Below are positions 16,322 through 25,598 of a stretch of DNA of 64,000 nucleotides, piece after piece. Under the pieces are notes generated by a model, which was not told the DNA's origin, made no database searches, and worked only from the letters and a program-made list of their open reading frames with translations. The position numbers and the translations under genes were made by a program. How positions within the stretch are numbered: the first letter of the stretch is position 1; each line of letters begins with the position of its first letter. This DNA is from RPQJ01 sp031404015 (GTDB taxonomy: Bacteria; Pseudomonadota; Gammaproteobacteria; Steroidobacterales; Steroidobacteraceae), in assembly GCA_031404015.1 (NCBI GenBank), contig JANNGT010000027.1, positions 1-64,000 of the forward strand. Reading direction: 5' to 3'.

Positions 16322-18367
16322 TCACGGCAGCTTGACAGCGCTGAACCCACTCCAGCCGGGGTCGGGCCGAAACCGTTCGCCATGCGTGGCAGCCAGCGCG
16401 GCCAGTGTCGCAACGACCTGCGTGACGCCGCGCTCCTGCGCGTAACGCAGGGGCCCGCCGCGAAACGGGGCGAAGCCTGACCCGAAGATCACGCCCGCGT
16501 CGATGAGGTCGGCGTCGGCCACCACACCTTCACGCAGCACGGCCATGGATTCATTCACGAGGGCCAGCAGCAACCTGTCCTCGAGGTCGGCTGGCGCCCG
16601 GTAACCGGGTTGTACTGCAGGCTTCACGGCCTTGCCCTCGCGCCATTCGTACAGGCCGTGACCGGTCTTCTTGCCCAGCTTGCCGGCCTCTACCAGGGGC
16701 GCCACAGCCTCGGGCGCAGGGCCGCCGCAGGCCGCAGCCAGGATGCGCCCGACGTGCAGGCACACGTCGAGTCCAACCACGTCCGCGAGTTCGATCGGTC
16801 CCAGCGGCATGCCGAATCGCACCGCGGCCGCGTCGATGGCTGCGAGCGGCACGCCCTCGGCGGCGGCCAGCATCGCCTCGGTCATGTAAGGCATCAGCAC
16901 ACGGTTGACGAGGAACCCCGGCGCGCTGCGCGTGGGCAGTGGCAGCTTGTCGATGGCACGCGTGAACGCCAGCGCCGCAGCGCGCGCTTGCGGCGAAGTG
17001 ACAGCCGACTCGACCACCTCCACGAGCGGCATCTGCGCGACCGGATTGAAGAAATGCAGGCCGACGAGCCGGCCCGGGTCGGCGAGCTGGGTTGCGAGCG
17101 GTTCCAGCATCAGGCTGGAGGTGTTGGTCGCGAGGACGGCGCCTTGCTTCAGAGCGGGCTCCAACTGCGCATACAAGTCCCGCTTGGCATCGAGGTTCTC
17201 GTAGATCGCCTCGAGCACGACATCGGCGTGCGCGGCGCCGCTGCCGGACACGTCCGCCACCAGCCGCGCCATTTGCTCCGCTGCCTTGCCGGGCACGCGG
17301 CTGCGTTTGTCGAAGAACGCTCGAGCGCGGTCGAGTGCAGGCTGGACGAGTTCCAGGCTGCGGTCCTGCAGTGTCACGTTGAACCCGCGCAACGCGCACC
17401 AGGCGGCGATGTCGCCGCCCATCAAACCTGCCCCAACGACGTGCACGTGGCCTCCCGTGGGCAGGTCCTTGCCGCCCAGCGCCTTGAGCCGCTCCTGCAG
17501 GAAGAACACACGCACTAGATTGCGTGAGGTCGGCGTGCACACGAGCCGCGCGACGGACTGCGCCTCGGCTTCGTAACCCGAACGCACGCTGGCGCCGTGA
17601 CGGCGCCACAGGTCGACGATCGCATAGGGAGCGGGGTAATGCTCCTTGCGCGCGCGCCTTCGCACCTGCGCTTCGATCTTGCCTGCCACGAATCCGCGCA
17701 GCAGCGGCAGGTTCAGCAGGCGCTGGCTGAGGGGGGCACGTCTGCGCGGCTGCGGGTGCAGCGCCAGTTGCTGCGCTTTTTCGCGCAGTTGCGCGGCCGG
17801 CACGACGGCATCGACGAGGCCTGCCTTGAGTGCCTTGTCGGGACGCAGGTTCTTGCCCGTCAGCATCATGTCCATTGCCGTTGCGACGCCGACGAGCTGC
17901 ACGGCGCGCACCGTGCCGCCGAACCCGGGGTGAATGCCCAGCATGACTTCCGGCAAACCGAGCGTCACCTTGGGATCGTCGGCGCACACACGATGGCGGC
18001 AGGCCAGCGCGAGTTCGAGTCCGCCGCCGAGGCAGTACCCATTGATCGCAGCGACAGTGGGGAAGGGCAAGTCCTCCAGGCGCTGGAGCACAGCGTGCGC
18101 TGCGCGAATCGAGGGCACGGCTTCATCGGGCGAATTCACCTGGCCGAACTCGGATACGTCGGCGCCGGCAATGAAGCCATTCTTGCCCGACGCGATCACG
18201 AGGCCTGCTGGTTGCGCGTTCATCGCCTCAGTGATTAGCGCGTCGAGCTCTTCCATCGCGGCGCGAGACAGCGAGTTGGCGCTGGCGCCAGGCTTATCGA
18301 ACGTTAGCCACGCGACGCGGTCGGCGTCCAATTCAAGTTGCCACTGACTGGCGGGTGCCATGATCAT
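16322..18367 (-). CDS. Bifunctional enoyl-CoA hydratase/3-hydroxyacyl-CoA dehydrogenase
   Basis: A 681-residue FadB/FadJ-type beta-oxidation enzyme. The N-terminal crotonase domain (about 1-200) has the oxyanion-hole segments GFIAGADVSEF and GYCLGGGLELALAC plus the catalytic Glu in LPEVMLGIHPGFGGT. The dehydrogenase part begins at VHVVGAGLMGGDIAAW (NAD-binding) and continues with LHFFNPVAQMPLVEVV (catalytic His) and a C-terminal helical domain with FGMPLGPIELADVVG. The gene stands alone: no thiolase follows, unlike fadBA or fadIJ operons. Start at 18367, five bases after GGAGG; an ATG two codons later is also possible. Confidence 0.92.
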   Translation of the reverse strand: MIMAPASQWQLELDADRVAWLTFDKPGASANSLSRAAMEELDALITEAMNAQPAGLVIASGKNGFIAGADVSEFGQVNSPDEAVPSIRAAHAVLQRLEDLPFPTVAAINGYCLGGGLELALACRHRVCADDPKVTLGLPEVMLGIHPGFGGTVRAVQLVGVATAMDMMLTGKNLRPDKALKAGLVDAVVPAAQLREKAQQLALHPQPRRRAPLSQRLLNLPLLRGFVAGKIEAQVRRRARKEHYPAPYAIVDLWRRHGASVRSGYEAEAQSVARLVCTPTSRNLVRVFFLQERLKALGGKDLPTGGHVHVVGAGLMGGDIAAWCALRGFNVTLQDRSLELVQPALDRARAFFDKRSRVPGKAAEQMARLVADVSGSGAAHADVVLEAIYENLDAKRDLYAQLEPALKQGAVLATNTSSLMLEPLATQLADPGRLVGLHFFNPVAQMPLVEVVESAVTSPQARAAALAFTRAIDKLPLPTRSAPGFLVNRVLMPYMTEAMLAAAEGVPLAAIDAAAVRFGMPLGPIELADVVGLDVCLHVGRILAAACGGPAPEAVAPLVEAGKLGKKTGHGLYEWREGKAVKPAVQPGYRAPADLEDRLLLALVNESMAVLREGVVADADLIDAGVIFGSGFAPFRGGPLRYAQERGVTQVVATLAALAATHGERFRPDPGWSGFSAVKLP

Positions 18368-18392
18368 CGGTCCTCCGGACCCGCCGGGTGGG

Positions 18393-19130
18393 TCAGCCGC
18401 TTACGTGAAAATCGCAGACCAGCGGCAGGTGGTCGGACAGCGTGACTTCGGGAATGGAGAACGAGTCGATCTCGATGCCCTTCGAATACAGGATGAAGTC
18501 GAGCTCCATGCGCGGCTTGCGGGATGGGTACGAGGGCAGACCCCGGACATTGGCGCTGCGCAGCCCGCTCGCCTCCATGAAGAGCGCGATCTCGTGCTCG
18601 CCCCAGAACGTGTTGAAGTCGCCCGCCACGATGACCGGCTTTGGCGAACGCTTGACCAGTTCGAAGACCTGCCGCAGTTGCGCATGGCGATGGCGAAACT
18701 TCAGCGAAAGGTGCACCAGGAACACGCACACGTCGTCGAGTTCCAGTTCGATGATCAGCCGCTTGATGCCGGTGTCGAAGTAATGGAAACGCTCACCCTC
18801 CACCCGCGGCGAAGCGAGGAAGGCGTTCGACTGCTTGTTCAGGATCGGCACGTACGTGTTGAACGAGTTCGTGCCGTACTTGCACTGGTAGATGGAGTAA
18901 TGCCCGAGCGAACCCGCGATCACCTCGGCCTGGTTCACGTTGCCCGTGCGGATCGAGCCCGTGTCGACCTCGATCAGCCCGACGATGTCGGGGTCGGCGC
19001 CCTTGATGAACCGGGTGATGCCGGCGAGCACCCGCTTGTCGCTGCGCAGGTACCCCGCGCCCGGGACGGGCAGGTGGAAGGCGGCCCCGGTACCCGTGGC
19101 GTAGCGAATGTTGTAAAGCAGAAAGCGCAT
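18393..19130 (-). CDS. Endonuclease/exonuclease/phosphatase family protein
   Basis: 245 residues with the EEP fold. Motifs: FLLYNIRYATG at the N-terminus (metal Asn), DIVGLIEVD (metal Glu), HLSLKFRHRHAQL, VIVAGDFNTFWG (Asp/Asn) and SDHLPLVCDF (catalytic His). The family covers DNases, sphingomyelinases and lipid phosphatases, so the substrate cannot be named. There is no signal peptide, so action in the cytoplasm is expected. It lies 25 bases upstream of the beta-oxidation gene, same strand, suggesting co-transcription. Confidence 0.88.
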   Translation of the reverse strand: MRFLLYNIRYATGTGAAFHLPVPGAGYLRSDKRVLAGITRFIKGADPDIVGLIEVDTGSIRTGNVNQAEVIAGSLGHYSIYQCKYGTNSFNTYVPILNKQSNAFLASPRVEGERFHYFDTGIKRLIIELELDDVCVFLVHLSLKFRHRHAQLRQVFELVKRSPKPVIVAGDFNTFWGEHEIALFMEASGLRSANVRGLPSYPSRKPRMELDFILYSKGIEIDSFSIPEVTLSDHLPLVCDFHVSG

Positions 19131-19229
19131 CAGCCCTCAATTCTACGGCCCCGGGTGATGATCCGGCACCGAATGCGCTAGGCTAGACTATTGCGGCTTG
19201 CGCGGTTGCAAGATGTAGGCGGAGGCTCC

Positions 19230-19691
19230 ATGAGCAGCGTCACGCAGAAAAATCCGATTCGCCTGTTCGTTGCCCATGTGTGGGCCGCGGATGACGATTA
19301 TCATCGTATTTTCGAGTACATCGAAAGCGCGCCCAATTTCTTTTATCGCAACACGAGCACGCCCGACGCGCGCCCCGCAGGCGACAAGGAAACGCTGCGG
19401 GAATCGCTGCGCAACCAGATTGCGGATGCCGAGGTCGTCATCCTGCCGGCAGCGCTTTACCGGCGGAACATGGACTGGATCGAGTTCCAGATGCATTGCG
19501 CCAAGGCCTACGACAAGCCGCTGGTGGTGCTGGAACCCTTCGGCGGCACCGACACGATCGCACCTGCAGTGCACGAATTAGCTGACGACGTGGTGCCGTG
19601 GGACCAGCGGCAACTGGTGGATGCGATCAAGCGTCAGGCGCGACACGAAGAAACGACACGCTTCGACGTGATCGAATTCAAGCTCGACTGA
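19230..19691 (+). CDS. TIR-like (MTH538/ThsB-type) domain protein
   Basis: 153 residues after a good GGCGGAGG site. It looks like a single TIR-like domain of the MTH538 / DUF1863 kind: IRLFVAHVWAADDDYHRIFEYI, then NFFYRNTSTPD, a helix LRESLRNQIADAEVVILPAALY and MDWIEFQMHCAKAYDKPLVVLEPF. This family includes ThsB, the signalling component of Thoeris antiphage systems, and other nucleotide-processing TIR proteins. No ThsA-like SIR2 or SLOG effector is next to it, so a defence role is only a possibility. It overlaps the convergent gene at 19678 by 14 bases. Confidence 0.7.
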   Translation: MSSVTQKNPIRLFVAHVWAADDDYHRIFEYIESAPNFFYRNTSTPDARPAGDKETLRESLRNQIADAEVVILPAALYRRNMDWIEFQMHCAKAYDKPLVVLEPFGGTDTIAPAVHELADDVVPWDQRQLVDAIKRQARHEETTRFDVIEFKLD

Positions 19692-20067
19692 GAAACGCCG
19701 GGACCTCGAACAGGTCGTCAGTCAGTGCGCCGGCACTGTCCGTACTGACGATGCGCAGTCGCGGCGCACTATCACTCTCGGCCGACAACAGCACGAACAT
19801 GCCGAGGATTGCGGTTGCATGGTCTGCAGCGCTTTTCTCCGACATCTTCCGCACGGACGCTTCGGGTGCGGTCAGCCCACCTGTCGCCGGGGCTTCGTGC
19901 ATCGCGGAGCGAAGCGTGGCGAAGCGCGCCTGCAGGGATTCGGGCAGGTCGTGCTCGCGCAGCACCGACAGGTGGTTGCGATAAGCGTCAATCAGGCGCT
20001 GCTTGATCGGGCCGGTGCCCACGAGCACCTGCATCGCCGCATGAAAGTCGTCCCACAACGCTGCCAT
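19678..20067 (-). CDS. Uncharacterised soluble protein
   Basis: 129 residues, no signal peptide or membrane segment. An N-terminal helical half (WDDFHAAMQVLVGTGPIKQRLIDAYRNHL) is followed by a short predicted beta part near the end (RLRIVSTDSAGALTDDLFEVP). I do not recognise a family. It is convergent with the TIR-like gene and its last codons are antisense to that gene's end. Codon use and the normal amino acid composition support a real gene. Confidence 0.6.
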   Translation of the reverse strand: MAALWDDFHAAMQVLVGTGPIKQRLIDAYRNHLSVLREHDLPESLQARFATLRSAMHEAPATGGLTAPEASVRKMSEKSAADHATAILGMFVLLSAESDSAPRLRIVSTDSAGALTDDLFEVPAFLSRA

Positions 20068-20280
20068 CGTCCGCCCCCGCCGCTACATTCCGTTTAATAT
20101 CAAAGCTTTAACGCACATACCTGAGTTGGATTCCAGAAGTTTTGTCGCTCGTAAAAACCGTTCAGAATCATGTGTCTACAGCGGGAATATACGCCGGTGC
20201 ATTAGAACCGCAACACCGGGTTACAACCGATCTGGATGCAGCGAGGGCGAAGCAGGGCATGTGCGCTGCGAGCAACTCCC

Positions 20281-20316
20281 CCTCGTGAGCCCCAGCACGC
20301 AGGCTTGCCTATAATC
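20281..20316 (+). promoter_or_regulatory. Probable -10 element of the alcohol dehydrogenase gene
   Basis: A perfect TATAAT at 20310-20315 lies 25 bases before the ATG at 20341. The -35 position is not consensus, suggesting activation by a regulator or a weak basal promoter. The rest of the 273-bp gap 20068-20340 shows no other clear signal. Confidence 0.45.
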
Positions 20317-20340
20317 AGCTTTGCATCAATCAGGCAGCCC

Positions 20341-21405
20341 ATGACCCAAACCAGCACCGACCCAACTTCCTGTCGCGGCTATGCCGCAGTCGACGCCCAG
20401 AGCCCGCTGGCGCCTTACGTATTCACGCGTCGGGCCTTGCGCGCGAACGACGTCCGCATCGACATCCGCTACTGCGGCGTCTGCCATTCCGATCTGCACC
20501 AGGCCCGCAACGACTGGCGCAACTCCGTGTATCCCGTCATACCGGGACACGAGATCGTCGGACAGGTGGCCGCCGTCGGACCCGACGTCAAGCGTTACAA
20601 GGCGGGGGACTGGGTTGCGGTGGGTTGCCTCGTTGACAGTTGCCGAGAATGCAGCGAATGCCAGGCCGGCCGCGAAGTGTTCTGCCAGAAAGGCTGCACG
20701 CTCACCTACAACGGCAAGGACCGGTTGAGCGGCGAGATCACCTACGGAGGCTATTCGTCCTACGTCGTCGTGCGCGAAGAGTTCGTGCTGCGTATGCCGG
20801 ACGGCCTCGACCCGGCGCGTGCCGCGCCGTTGCTGTGCGCCGGCATCACGACTTATTCGCCGTTGCGGCACTGGAACGTCGGCCCCGGGACGAAGGTTGC
20901 GGTGGCCGGTCTCGGTGGGCTCGGCCACATGGGCGTGAAGCTCGCGAACGCGATGGGTGCCGAAGTCACGGTGATCACGCGTTCCGCCGCCAAGGCAGAC
21001 GAGGCCCGAGCGCTCGGTGCGCATCACGTGCTGTTGTCGTCGGACATGGACGCAATGAAGCAGTCGCTGGGCCGTTTCGACTTCGTGCTCGACACGATCC
21101 CGGTCGTGCACGAACTCGATTCGACGTTGCGTCTGCTCCGCACCCACGGCGCGCTGGTGCTGGTGGGGGTGATCGACACCATCCCGGCGTTCTCGAGCCG
21201 CCTGCTGATCGGCGGGCGCAAGACGCTGTCGGGTTCGGCGATCGGCGGCATCGCGGAGACGCAGGAACTGCTCGACTTCTGCGCTGAAAAAGGCATCGTG
21301 GCGGACTGCGAAATGACGACGATGCCCGCTATCAACACCGCGTTCGAGCGCATGGAGAAGGGCGACGTCCGTTATCGGTTCGTCGTCGACATGCAGACGC
21401 TGTAA
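20341..21405 (+). CDS. Zinc-dependent NAD(P) alcohol dehydrogenase, YahK/CAD type
   Basis: 354 residues of the medium-chain dehydrogenase family. Catalytic zinc site YCGVCHSDLH and GHEIVG; structural zinc cysteines in CRECSECQAGREVFCQKG; nucleotide fold VAVAGLGGLGHMGVKLANAMG followed by VITRSAAK, where the Ser/Lys instead of an acid suggests NADPH. This is the cinnamyl-alcohol-dehydrogenase-like group that reduces a wide range of aldehydes. The next gene begins two bases after its stop. Confidence 0.92.
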   Translation: MTQTSTDPTSCRGYAAVDAQSPLAPYVFTRRALRANDVRIDIRYCGVCHSDLHQARNDWRNSVYPVIPGHEIVGQVAAVGPDVKRYKAGDWVAVGCLVDSCRECSECQAGREVFCQKGCTLTYNGKDRLSGEITYGGYSSYVVVREEFVLRMPDGLDPARAAPLLCAGITTYSPLRHWNVGPGTKVAVAGLGGLGHMGVKLANAMGAEVTVITRSAAKADEARALGAHHVLLSSDMDAMKQSLGRFDFVLDTIPVVHELDSTLRLLRTHGALVLVGVIDTIPAFSSRLLIGGRKTLSGSAIGGIAETQELLDFCAEKGIVADCEMTTMPAINTAFERMEKGDVRYRFVVDMQTL

Positions 21406-21406
21406 C

Positions 21407-22483
21407 TTGCTCGTCTCGACCACCCTCACCGCAAGCAATGCGGCCATCGTCGGCGATGCGCTCGCATCGGTGGTGGCGCAGGTCGACCGTTGCCTGGTGA
21501 TCGACACCGGCGCCACCGATGACACGCTCGACGTTGCGCGCCGTGTCGCGGGCGACAAGTTCGTGCTGGTGGAATTCAAGTGGTGCAACGATTTCGCGGC
21601 GGCACGGAATTTCGCGCTCGATGCGGCCGCCCAGCTCGGCGCCACCTGGGCGATCACGGTGGACACGGACGAACGCCTGCTGTTCGATGCCGGGGTGAGC
21701 CTGGCGCACCTGCTCGACGAGACTCGCGCGCAGGTCTGCATGGTCTACGACGACACGGGACACTATTCCAAGGAACGTGTCGTGCGGCTGCCTGCGAAAG
21801 TGCGGTGGGTCGGCCCCACGCACGAATGCATGGAAGGCCGCACCGCCACGGGTACGGCAACGCTGCACGGCGTGCGCTTTCACGAGCTGCCCAAGGATGC
21901 CGCGGCGGCCCGCGTCAAGTTCACGCGGGACCTCGCCATCCTGCAGCGATACACGCGCAAGCATCCGCAAGTGGCGCGCTGGTTCTATTACCTGGGCGCG
22001 TCGCACCAGCAACTCGGGGACCACGCTGCCGCGATCGACGCGTTTCGCACCTGCGCGGAGCTGCGCGGCTGGGAAGAGGAGGGCGCCTGGGCGTGTTATG
22101 GCGCGGCCGAGTCCTGCTGCAGCCTGCACCGCTGGGACGACGCGTTGCAGTTCTGCGCGGCGGGGCTCGCGATTCGCCCTGCCACGGCCGAACTCGCGTG
22201 GCTCGCGGGCTTTGCTGCATTCAAGGCACTGCGCTACCGTGACGCCGTCGCCTGGTCGAACATGGCGATCGCGAATGGGCTGTACCGCAGCGCTGGCGCA
22301 GAGTTCGATCGCATCGGCTTTCGCCATCCTCCGGGACTCTATGAGGGCCCGTTCGACGTGCTGCGCTGGGCCTACAAAGCGCTGGGGGACGAGGCGGCGG
22401 CGACACAGGCCGGGCGCGACTACGAACTGGCGCGGTCGTTGCGGCAGTCGGCGCGACCCGACGCGGCTCGAGATGCGCGCTGA
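21407..22483 (+). CDS. Glycosyltransferase family 2-like protein with TPR region
   Basis: 358 residues. The N-terminus has a GT-A fold of the SunS-like type: VVAQVDRCLVIDTGATDDT, FAAARNFALDAA and ITVDTDERLL, whose DTDE supplies the nucleotide-sugar metal motif. From about residue 190 helical pairs follow (WFYYLGASHQQLGDHAAAIDAF, then AWACYGAAESC) that look like tetratricopeptide repeats. The start is a TTG at 21407 just after the previous stop. The substrate is unknown; TPR-containing members often glycosylate proteins or peptides. Confidence 0.82.
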   Translation: MLVSTTLTASNAAIVGDALASVVAQVDRCLVIDTGATDDTLDVARRVAGDKFVLVEFKWCNDFAAARNFALDAAAQLGATWAITVDTDERLLFDAGVSLAHLLDETRAQVCMVYDDTGHYSKERVVRLPAKVRWVGPTHECMEGRTATGTATLHGVRFHELPKDAAAARVKFTRDLAILQRYTRKHPQVARWFYYLGASHQQLGDHAAAIDAFRTCAELRGWEEEGAWACYGAAESCCSLHRWDDALQFCAAGLAIRPATAELAWLAGFAAFKALRYRDAVAWSNMAIANGLYRSAGAEFDRIGFRHPPGLYEGPFDVLRWAYKALGDEAAATQAGRDYELARSLRQSARPDAARDAR

Positions 22484-23008
22484 ATGGCAGCGGTGACGAT
22501 ACGGCGCGGAGTGGTCTCCGACTCGGTCGCGCTGGCCGAGTTTGCGGCGCGCACCTTCGCAGAAGCATTTGGCGCGGCGACGGCACCCGATGATCTTGCG
22601 GCTCATCTCGCCCACAGCTACCGCCCGGACGTGCAAGCGGCCGAGTTGCAGGATCCAGCGGTCGTCACGCTGCTCGCCGTGCAGGGTCCGCTCATCGCTG
22701 CCTACGCGCAGGTGCGGCGCAATCCAGCTCCACCCGACTGTGTCACGGCCGAGGATGCGATCGAACTCCAGCGTTTCTATGTCGACGCCTCGATGCGCGG
22801 GACCAGTCTGGCGATGGACCTGATGCGCGCTGCGTTCGCGGTCGGACGCGATCTCGGCGGTCGGCATGCCTGGCTGGGCGTCTGGGAGCACAACGACCGC
22901 GCGCGGGCGTTTTATCGCAAGGCGGGCTTCGTCGACATCGGGTCCACCGTTTACATCGTGGGCGCTGACCGGCAGACCGATCGTGTGTATCTCGCGAAGC
23001 TGCCATGA
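22484..23008 (+). CDS. GNAT family N-acetyltransferase
   Basis: 174 residues with the GNAT fold: ELQRFYVDASMRGTSLAMDLMRAA is the acetyl-CoA-binding segment (RGTSLA in place of the usual Q/RxxGxG/A), then AWLGVWEHNDRARAFYRKAGFVDIG, the family hallmark near the C-terminus. Start ATG directly follows the glycosyltransferase stop, so adh-GT-GNAT form one unit. Substrate not predictable. Confidence 0.88.
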   Translation: MAAVTIRRGVVSDSVALAEFAARTFAEAFGAATAPDDLAAHLAHSYRPDVQAAELQDPAVVTLLAVQGPLIAAYAQVRRNPAPPDCVTAEDAIELQRFYVDASMRGTSLAMDLMRAAFAVGRDLGGRHAWLGVWEHNDRARAFYRKAGFVDIGSTVYIVGADRQTDRVYLAKLP

Positions 23009-23235
23009 CGCGGTGCCGGGTGCCGCAACACCAGGTGTGATGAATCGGAGAGCTCGCTGCGCTGTGCAACACGCACTTGTTCACTGACTGCTCGGTTGAC
23101 TCTCTGCGTGCGCAGCGAACGGCAATGCGCTGCTCCTCCTGCCTGCATCATCCCGAGCGCTGACATCGGGTCCCTCCTGATTGAAGGTAGGTATGCGGCC
23201 AGCAGGCGCATTGCGCACAGAAGAGTTGGCGCGCA

Positions 23236-24810
23236 ATGTTTGACGCCCCACAACTGGACAGAAGCATGGAAGACGGTCGGCCGGAAGGTCGTCATACGGA
23301 TCGACCGATGTGCGCTGGAACTTCCTCACATACCAGTGAGGAGACGTTCCGGACCGTGGCGGAGTGGGCGCCCGCGAATCTTTTCATCGCGGATCTCGAC
23401 GGTTTGAACACGTACGCCAATCGGCGCCTCTACGAGTATACCGGCGCACCGCCAGGGGCCCTTCTGGGTCTGGGCTGGATGACTTATATGCACGCGGATG
23501 ACACCGTGCGCGTGGAGGCCGCGTGGGCGCAGGCCCTCGCCTCGGCGGGCGCATACGAGATGGAATACCGGTTGCGCGGTGTCAATGGTCTGTATCGCTG
23601 GTTTCTGGTGCGCGGCAACCGCTTCGATGGCGCCGACGGCCACACGCACGGATGGTGCGGAGCGGCTATCGATATTCATGATGCGCGACGTGCGAGCGAC
23701 ACGCTGCGGACCTCCAACGCGAGCAAGGACTCGTTTCTCGCGACGCTTGCGCACGAGCTGCGCAACCCGCTCGCACCGATCCGCAACGCAGCGCACGTGT
23801 TGCATACACCCCATGTCAGTGCCGATGCAGTGCAGGAATGCAGCGGCGTCATCACGCGCCAGGTTGCCGTCATGGCGCGACTGCTCGATGACCTTCTGGA
23901 CGTTTCGCGCCTGACTCAAGGCAAGCTCCACCTGCAGCTCGAGCCGGTACAACTCTGGGAGGTGCTCGGTCTGGCGGTCGAAACGAGCCGCCCATTGATC
24001 GATGCTTGCGGTCACGAGCTGATCGTGCGCTTGCCGTCGGCGCCGTTGCGGATGAGCGCCGATCCTGTCCGCCTCGCCGAGGTCGTGTCAAACCTGCTGA
24101 ACAATGCCGCAAAGTTCACGCCGAGTGGCGGCCGCATCGAATTGTCGGCCGACGTGGATGCGGACGGCGTGTTCGTGCGCGTCGCCGACAATGGCGTGGG
24201 GCTGCAGTTCGGCTCCCTCGAACGCATCTTTGGCATGTTCACGCAGTCAGGGGAGGGGACCTCGCCGGGCGAGAGTGGCCTTGGCGTTGGACTCGCGTTG
24301 GCAAGAGCCATTGTCGAGCTCCATGGCGGCCACATCGAGGCACGAAGTGCGGGACTTGGGCAAGGCTCGGAGCTTGTGATGCGGCTGCCGACGAGTACAC
24401 CACAGCCCCGCGCGGCTGCGCAGACACAACCGCAACCTGGGCGGGGAGTTCGCCGAGTGCTGCTCGTCGATGACAACGCCGACATCGTCGAGAGCCTCGC
24501 CATGCTGCTGGGTCTCGAAGGACACGACGTGCGCTGTGCCGGATCGGGCCTGCAGGCCCTGGCGATTGCGCGCGACTTCCAGCCGGAAGTCGTCGTACTC
24601 GACATCGGCATGCCCCAAATGGACGGCTATGAGCTGGCACGCCGGTTACGGCTCGTGTGTGGACTCGAGGCAGCGAGGTTGATTGCCGTCACGGGTTGGG
24701 GAACCCTGGCTGACAAGGGGAAGTCATCAACGGCAGGGTTCGATCTTCATTTCACCAAGCCCGTAGATCCTGACCAACTGATAAAGGCCATCGCGTCCAA
24801 GCTCCATTGA
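23236..24810 (+). CDS. Hybrid sensor histidine kinase (PAS-HisKA-HATPase-REC)
   Basis: 524 residues. A PAS domain (about 38-150, with VNGLYRWFLVRGNRF), HisKA with the phospho-accepting His in FLATLAHELRNPLAP (about 175), ATPase with NLLNNAAKFTP, DNGVGL and GLGVGLALAR, and a C-terminal receiver VLLVDDNAD with phospho-Asp in VVVLDIGMPQMDGYE and Lys in HFTKPVD. No membrane segments, so it senses a cytoplasmic signal. No output regulator is adjacent. Start is uncertain among the ATGs at 23236, 23266 and 23308; the first eleven residues are not conserved-looking. It resembles the kinase at 47791, which has the same C-terminal layout. Confidence 0.9.
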   Translation: MFDAPQLDRSMEDGRPEGRHTDRPMCAGTSSHTSEETFRTVAEWAPANLFIADLDGLNTYANRRLYEYTGAPPGALLGLGWMTYMHADDTVRVEAAWAQALASAGAYEMEYRLRGVNGLYRWFLVRGNRFDGADGHTHGWCGAAIDIHDARRASDTLRTSNASKDSFLATLAHELRNPLAPIRNAAHVLHTPHVSADAVQECSGVITRQVAVMARLLDDLLDVSRLTQGKLHLQLEPVQLWEVLGLAVETSRPLIDACGHELIVRLPSAPLRMSADPVRLAEVVSNLLNNAAKFTPSGGRIELSADVDADGVFVRVADNGVGLQFGSLERIFGMFTQSGEGTSPGESGLGVGLALARAIVELHGGHIEARSAGLGQGSELVMRLPTSTPQPRAAAQTQPQPGRGVRRVLLVDDNADIVESLAMLLGLEGHDVRCAGSGLQALAIARDFQPEVVVLDIGMPQMDGYELARRLRLVCGLEAARLIAVTGWGTLADKGKSSTAGFDLHFTKPVDPDQLIKAIASKLH

Positions 24811-24842
24811 TGCACCGGTACGTCACCACGGGTTGGTGCGGC

Positions 24843-25598
24843 TCAGGTCCGATAGCTCGGATCCAGGCGCTCGAGCTTGCGCAGCAACGCCGGCCAGGCC
24901 AGCGCCGCGCCGAGGCCTGCGGTCGCCGTCTTCATCACCTGTGCCATGCCCTGCAGGATGGCGGGGTTCACTTGCACGAGTTCACCGCCGGACTGCGCAT
25001 CGATCTGGATGCGGCAGGTGTTCTCGAACACGTACATGAACAGGAACGCATCGGGGATCGTGCGTCCCACGGTCAGCAGCCCGTGGTTGCGCAGCATCAG
25101 GTAGTTGGCATCGCCAAGATCGGCCTGCAGACGCGACTTCTCGTCGTCGCGCAGGGCCACGCCTTCGTAGTCATGGTACGCGAGCGAGCCGAGCACGAAC
25201 GTCGACTGCTGACTGATCGGCAGCACACCGCATTTCTGCGCGCTCACCGCCACACCCGCGCGTGAGTGCGTGTGCAGCACGCAACCCGCGTCCTCGCGCA
25301 CCGCGTGAATGGCGCTGTGGATCACGAACCCGGCCGGATTGACCGGGAACGGCGAATCGCTGAGCTTGCGGCAGTCCTGATCCACCTTCACCAGCGACGA
25401 CGCCGTGATCTCGTCGAACATCAGCCCGTAAGGATTGATCAGGAAATGGTGGTCGGGCCCCGGAATGCGCGCACTGACGTGCGTGAACACCAGGTCGCTC
25501 CAGCCGTAGGCCGCCACCAGCCGGTAGCAGGCGGCGAGGTCACACCGCAGTTGCCATTCCTCGGCACTGACAACGTCTTTGAGCGAGGGGATGTGCAT
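24843..25598 (-). CDS. Class II aldolase/adducin family protein
   Basis: 251 residues. Zinc-binding and catalytic motifs of the fuculose-phosphate aldolase fold: HVSARIPGPDHHFLINP, then HSAIHAVREDAGCVLHTHS and RNHGLLTVG. Members with this sequence layout are often decarboxylases or aldolases of unclear substrate, and a monocistronic position gives no help. It is divergent from the HU gene at 25893; the 294-base gap between them shows no recognisable signal. Confidence 0.88.
   Translation of the reverse strand: MHIPSLKDVVSAEEWQLRCDLAACYRLVAAYGWSDLVFTHVSARIPGPDHHFLINPYGLMFDEITASSLVKVDQDCRKLSDSPFPVNPAGFVIHSAIHAVREDAGCVLHTHSRAGVAVSAQKCGVLPISQQSTFVLGSLAYHDYEGVALRDDEKSRLQADLGDANYLMLRNHGLLTVGRTIPDAFLFMYVFENTCRIQIDAQSGGELVQVNPAILQGMAQVMKTATAGLGAALAWPALLRKLERLDPSYRT

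Noticed and set aside
19230..19691. Full Thoeris defence system
   Set aside because: No ThsA-like NADase or SLOG/SIR2 effector is found in the neighbourhood.
21332..22891. Minus-strand ORF of 519 codons opposite the glycosyltransferase region
   Set aside because: It lies opposite genes with clear motifs and has Arg/His-rich shadow composition.
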